A DNA stretch of 63,629 nt. It comes from Pelagirhabdus alkalitolerans (GTDB lineage Bacteria > Bacillota > Bacilli > Bacillales > Amphibacillaceae). Within the stretch, counting starts at the first letter, position 1, and each line of letters starts with the position of its first letter. Below are positions 60,666 through 63,629 of the stretch, piece after piece. Under the pieces are notes generated by a model. It was given only the letters and a program-made list of their open reading frames with translations, did not search any database and had not been told where the DNA came from. The translations under genes and the position numbers were made by a program. The stretch lies in the NCBI RefSeq assembly GCF_900096905.1, contig NZ_FMYI01000011.1:1-63629 (forward strand), given 5' to 3'.

Positions 60666-62318
60666 ATGAGACAGATGATGAGTAAGATCAAACAACATAT
60701 AAAAACATTTAGCCAAACACCTTTCTCATCAGCTGTCCGTCAAAAATGGCTTTTGATGTGGCATCATAATCCGCCAGGTAAAGTTCTCTTTCTAATTGGA
60801 ATAGCCATCGCCTTTATCATGGCTATTCCACTATTTTATGTCATCCAACGATCCGCCACAGCAGGTGTCGATCGTTGGATGCGTTTATTAGATGAACGTA
60901 TTCCATCCTTGTTGTGGAATACGTTTTCGCTTGCTTTTATGGTAACACTCTTTGCTGTGGTCATTGGGGTTTCTCTTGCATGGTTTGTAAACCGAACGAA
61001 TTTACCCGGTGCAAAATATTGGCGCTGGTTACTTGCTCTTCCCCTTGTCATACCACCCTATGTAGGTGCTATGACATACATCATTGTATTCGGTCCAAGC
61101 AGTTGGTTAAGAGGATTTTTCGAACAGAGCACATTTTTAGGTGACTATCCTATTAATATTTATTCATTTTGGGGCGTCTTTTTCACATTAACCATGTTTA
61201 CTTACCCTTATGTTTATTTAATTGCGAGTGCGTCATTGCGTAAAATGAATCGTAACTTTGAAGAGGTTGCACGTTCACAAGGACTAACGACTTCACAAAT
61301 TTTCTGGCGAGTTAATTTACCATTCTTGAGACCATCTATTGGAGCTGGCGCTATTTTAGTCTCACTGTATGTCTTATCTGATTTCGGTGCCATCTCGATG
61401 TTAAGATATGTCACTTTTACCGCAGCGATTTATTATCAACGCGCTGGATTTGATACTGAATCAGCATCTGTACTCAGTCTTGTGTTGATTATAGCAACGG
61501 TACTCATTCTATGGGTTGAAGCACGCACCAAATCAAAATCAAATTACTATCAAACATCTAATCAATTTCGGGAACCTGAGCAATTATCACTCGGAAGATG
61601 GAAATGGTTCGTCACTGGGTTCGTCTGGTTTATTTTCTTTGTATCCGTCATTTTACCAATTGGTGTTCTTATTTACTGGTCATATATCGGCATTCAGCAC
61701 GGCGCTTTAGATCATCGCTTTTTCGAATTTGCTTTTAATAGCTTTCGTCTATCAAGTTTTGCAGCCATTATATCAATGGCTCTTGCATTACCTCTTGTCT
61801 ATTTAAAAGCAAGACATCCTTCGATCATAACTGGTGTGATTGATCGCATTAGCTATGTAGGCTATGCACTGCCTGGTGTGATTATCGCCCTAGGCTTTGT
61901 GTTTGTCTTTAATAATCACTTACCTATTTTATATAATACATTTTATGTTGTGGCGATCGCATTTGTTGTACGCTTTTTGCCACAAGCTTTACAATCGGCT
62001 GAGGCGTCACTTAATTTAGTCTCACCTCGTGTTGATGAAGCTGCGAGAAGTTTAGGATACCCACCGTGGAAGATCATGTATAAAGTTATTTTCCCAACGA
62101 TTCGTCCAGGTATATTAGCTGGTGGTGCTTTGGTATTTGTGAGCGCCATTAAAGAGCTACCTGCCACATTAATGCTTAGACCACCTGGCTTTGATACGTT
62201 AGCGATTCGTGTACACTATGAAGCGTCTGAAGCACTCTACCATCAAGCAGCTCCGCCTGCTTTAATTATTGTTTTGATTTCGTTAATACCGTTACGTTAT
62301 TTGTTGAAGAAATATTAA
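60666..62318 (+). CDS. ferric iron ABC transporter permease (FbpB-like)
   Basis: Large permease of 550 residues with about 12 helices: two fused permease halves, each with an EAA loop (EEVARSQGLTTSQIFWRVNLP near 200 and DEAARSLGYPPWKIMYKVIFP near 460). Completes the ATPase-binding protein-permease set. The start ATG follows AAGGAG. Confidence 0.9.
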   Translation: MRQMMSKIKQHIKTFSQTPFSSAVRQKWLLMWHHNPPGKVLFLIGIAIAFIMAIPLFYVIQRSATAGVDRWMRLLDERIPSLLWNTFSLAFMVTLFAVVIGVSLAWFVNRTNLPGAKYWRWLLALPLVIPPYVGAMTYIIVFGPSSWLRGFFEQSTFLGDYPINIYSFWGVFFTLTMFTYPYVYLIASASLRKMNRNFEEVARSQGLTTSQIFWRVNLPFLRPSIGAGAILVSLYVLSDFGAISMLRYVTFTAAIYYQRAGFDTESASVLSLVLIIATVLILWVEARTKSKSNYYQTSNQFREPEQLSLGRWKWFVTGFVWFIFFVSVILPIGVLIYWSYIGIQHGALDHRFFEFAFNSFRLSSFAAIISMALALPLVYLKARHPSIITGVIDRISYVGYALPGVIIALGFVFVFNNHLPILYNTFYVVAIAFVVRFLPQALQSAEASLNLVSPRVDEAARSLGYPPWKIMYKVIFPTIRPGILAGGALVFVSAIKELPATLMLRPPGFDTLAIRVHYEASEALYHQAAPPALIIVLISLIPLRYLLKKY

Positions 62319-62369
62319 AAGGCGAATGCCTCTCTAGTTATTGCAAAAGAGAGAGCATTCGCCTTTTTA
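62317..62369 (+). terminator. terminator of the iron transporter operon
   Basis: AAAAGGCGAATGC pairs with GCATTCGCCTTTTT; inner TCTCT/AGAGA arms. Strong T-tail on the plus strand. Confidence 0.92.
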
Positions 62370-62518
62370 TACACTTATTCATTTCTAACCTGTTACATAA
62401 TAATGCTCTTTACGATAAATTGTGAACAGATTATGACAACTGTTCTAACTGTGTTTGAGTTAAATTTAAACGGGAAGATTGGCGGTGAAAGACAAGACTA
62501 TAAAGGGAGGCGTGTATA

Positions 62519-63484
62519 ATGAAAGGTTGGTTATTTACTGAAACAGGTGTCGATCCAAAATTAATCGAGAAAGAAGATCCAAAGGCTAAAGATGATGAAG
62601 TCGTCATTGATGTAAAAGCAGCAGGGTTATGTCACTCTGATGTAGGTGCCTTACAGGATCCAGGTTGGATGGAATTGATTACTGCCGCTCCTGTTATCTT
62701 TGGACATGAATGTGCGGGCGTTATTTCCGAAGTGGGTGAAGGCGTCACGGATTGGAAAGTCGGCGATCGTGTTGGTGTGGCACCACAACATCCCGAAACG
62801 AATGCAGCAATTGGCTATCAACGAGATGGTGGTTATGCAACTAAAATAGCTGTTCCATCTGTTCAACTCGTTTCACTACCTGATAATGTTTCTTTTGTAG
62901 AAGGTGCAGCAGCTACTGATGCTGGCATGACTTCACACCATGCGATATTTGATAGAGGTGGCGCTAAAAAGGGCATGAAAATTGGGATCGTCGGTATCGG
63001 TGGTCTAGGTCAATTCGGTGCACAAATGGCGCTGATTGAAGGGTGTGAAGTCATTGCAGCAGACGTTTCACCTAACGCACGAGCATTAGCAGAAGAAATA
63101 GGTTGTCATAAAGTGTATGAAGATGTATCAGAGATGAAAGCAGATGAACCTGAAGTTATTATTGATTTTGCTGGGTTTGGTGAGACCACAACAAAAGCAT
63201 TAGACGTTGTTCCTCGTAATGGGCGTGTCGTCGTTGTTGGAATGGGTAAATTAGACATTGATCTAAGTACTTATACATTGATCACTAAACAACTTGATCT
63301 CTTAGGAAGTAACGGAGGAACAGTTGACGATGTTGCAGGTGTTTACAAGTTCTTCGCAACAGGCAAATTAAAACCACAGCTTGAAACAATTTCATTTGAG
63401 GAAATCAAAGACGGTTTAGATCGATTGAAAAGACATGAAGTACGAGGACGACTAGTTGCCTTAGTCAACCAAGACGACAATTAA
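62519..63484 (+). CDS. medium-chain zinc-dependent alcohol dehydrogenase
   Basis: NAD(P)-dependent oxidoreductase of 321 residues. Catalytic zinc ligands lie in GLCHSD (Cys near 37) and FGHECAG (His-Glu near 61); the Rossmann motif is GIVGIGGLGQFG near 157. The four structural-zinc cysteines expected after GDRVGV are absent (the loop reads APQHPETNAAIG), which explains the short length. Substrate unknown. Ribosome binding site GGGAGG. Confidence 0.87.
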   Translation: MKGWLFTETGVDPKLIEKEDPKAKDDEVVIDVKAAGLCHSDVGALQDPGWMELITAAPVIFGHECAGVISEVGEGVTDWKVGDRVGVAPQHPETNAAIGYQRDGGYATKIAVPSVQLVSLPDNVSFVEGAAATDAGMTSHHAIFDRGGAKKGMKIGIVGIGGLGQFGAQMALIEGCEVIAADVSPNARALAEEIGCHKVYEDVSEMKADEPEVIIDFAGFGETTTKALDVVPRNGRVVVVGMGKLDIDLSTYTLITKQLDLLGSNGGTVDDVAGVYKFFATGKLKPQLETISFEEIKDGLDRLKRHEVRGRLVALVNQDDN

Positions 63485-63496
63485 ATAGTTATGCAA

Positions 63497-63528
63497 AAAA
63501 CCACTCATTCATTAGAATGAGTGGTTCA
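63497..63528. terminator. terminator of the right-hand rRNA operon and the alcohol dehydrogenase gene
   Basis: AACCACTCATTC / GAATGAGTGGTT with a 4-nt loop. On the minus strand it ends in six T residues just after the 5S 3' end. Confidence 0.92.
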
Positions 63529-63534
63529 CTTTTC

Positions 63535-63629
63535 GCTTAGCGACGTCCTACTCTTGCAGGGGTAAACCCAACTACCATCGGCGCTGAAGAGCTTAACTTC
63601 TGTGTTCGGCATGGGAACAGGTGTGACCT
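63535..63629 (-). rRNA. rrf: 5S ribosomal RNA (3' part)
   Basis: The minus strand reads AGGTCACACCTGTTCCCATG at the window edge and runs through CCGAACACAGAAGTTAAGCT to GAGTAGGACGTCGCTAAGC. About 95 of about 117 nt are inside; the 5' end lies outside. It is the end of a leftward rRNA operon. Confidence 0.95.

Noticed and set aside
1..63629. CRISPR arrays, insertion sequences, prophage or toxin-antitoxin genes
   Set aside because: No regularly spaced repeats, transposase, integrase or phage proteins were recognised on either strand.

Overview
The window is a low-GC Firmicutes chromosome segment, most likely from a spore-forming Bacillaceae relative. Many proteins carry acidic tails or acidic linkers (RplY, FtsH, YabE, the 24.0 kb lipoprotein), which hints at a halotolerant or alkaliphilic lineage; genus cannot be fixed from sequence alone. 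It is the conserved origin-proximal block known from Bacillus subtilis (tmk to lysS), read mostly on the minus strand. The left edge (1-260) holds the tandem promoters and leader of a leftward rRNA operon whose 16S gene lies outside. The right edge (63535-63629) is the 3' part of a 5S rRNA from another leftward rRNA operon. Replication probably runs from right to left.

Layout from right to left: an rRNA 3' end; a plus-strand accessory block with a zinc-type alcohol dehydrogenase and a Fur-box-controlled ferric iron ABC transporter (58.5-63.5 kb); an incomplete peptide-type ABC operon (55.7-58.4 kb); tmk-darA-yaaR-holB-ricT-yabA-trmN6-yazA-rsmI; abrB on the plus strand; metS-tatD-yabE-rnmV-ksgA-yabG-veg; a two-gene ABC exporter where ispE normally sits; purR-spoVG-glmU-prs-rplY-pth-fin-mfd-spoVT-spoVB-like-yabN-rqcP-yabP-yabQ-divIC-yabR; a redox island at 17.3-24.6 kb; then spoIIE-yabS-yabT-tilS-hpt-ftsH-coaX-hslO-yacD-cysK-folP-folB-folK-yazB-dusB-lysS.

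The most interesting part is the island between yabR and spoIIE. It encodes an ECF module (ecfA1, ecfA2, ecfT), a lipoprotein FMN transferase (ApbE), a type II NADH dehydrogenase with a C-terminal membrane module, a NusG-domain-II protein (EetA-like), a Gx-transporter-family membrane protein (EetB-like) and an acidic secreted lipoprotein. This set matches the core of the flavin-based extracellular electron transfer (FLEET) locus described in Listeria. However, no flavinylated acceptor (PplA), riboflavin S-component (RibU/FmnA) or demethylmenaquinone genes are present here. A 16-bp palindrome matching Rex and FNR operators lies just downstream of the apbE promoter, suggesting redox control.

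Several regulatory sites known from B. subtilis can be read directly: Spo0A boxes at abrB and spoIIE (the latter with the unusual 21-bp promoter spacer), a sigma-H promoter at spoVG, a sigma-G promoter at spoVT, a sigma-B promoter at rplY (ctc), PurBox-like sites at purR and a perfect 15-bp Fur box. Genes missing relative to the B. subtilis order are pabB/pabA/pabC, ispE, sspF, yabJ, and the csfB-xpaC-yaaN-yaaO group. No CRISPR array, insertion sequence or prophage gene was recognised.
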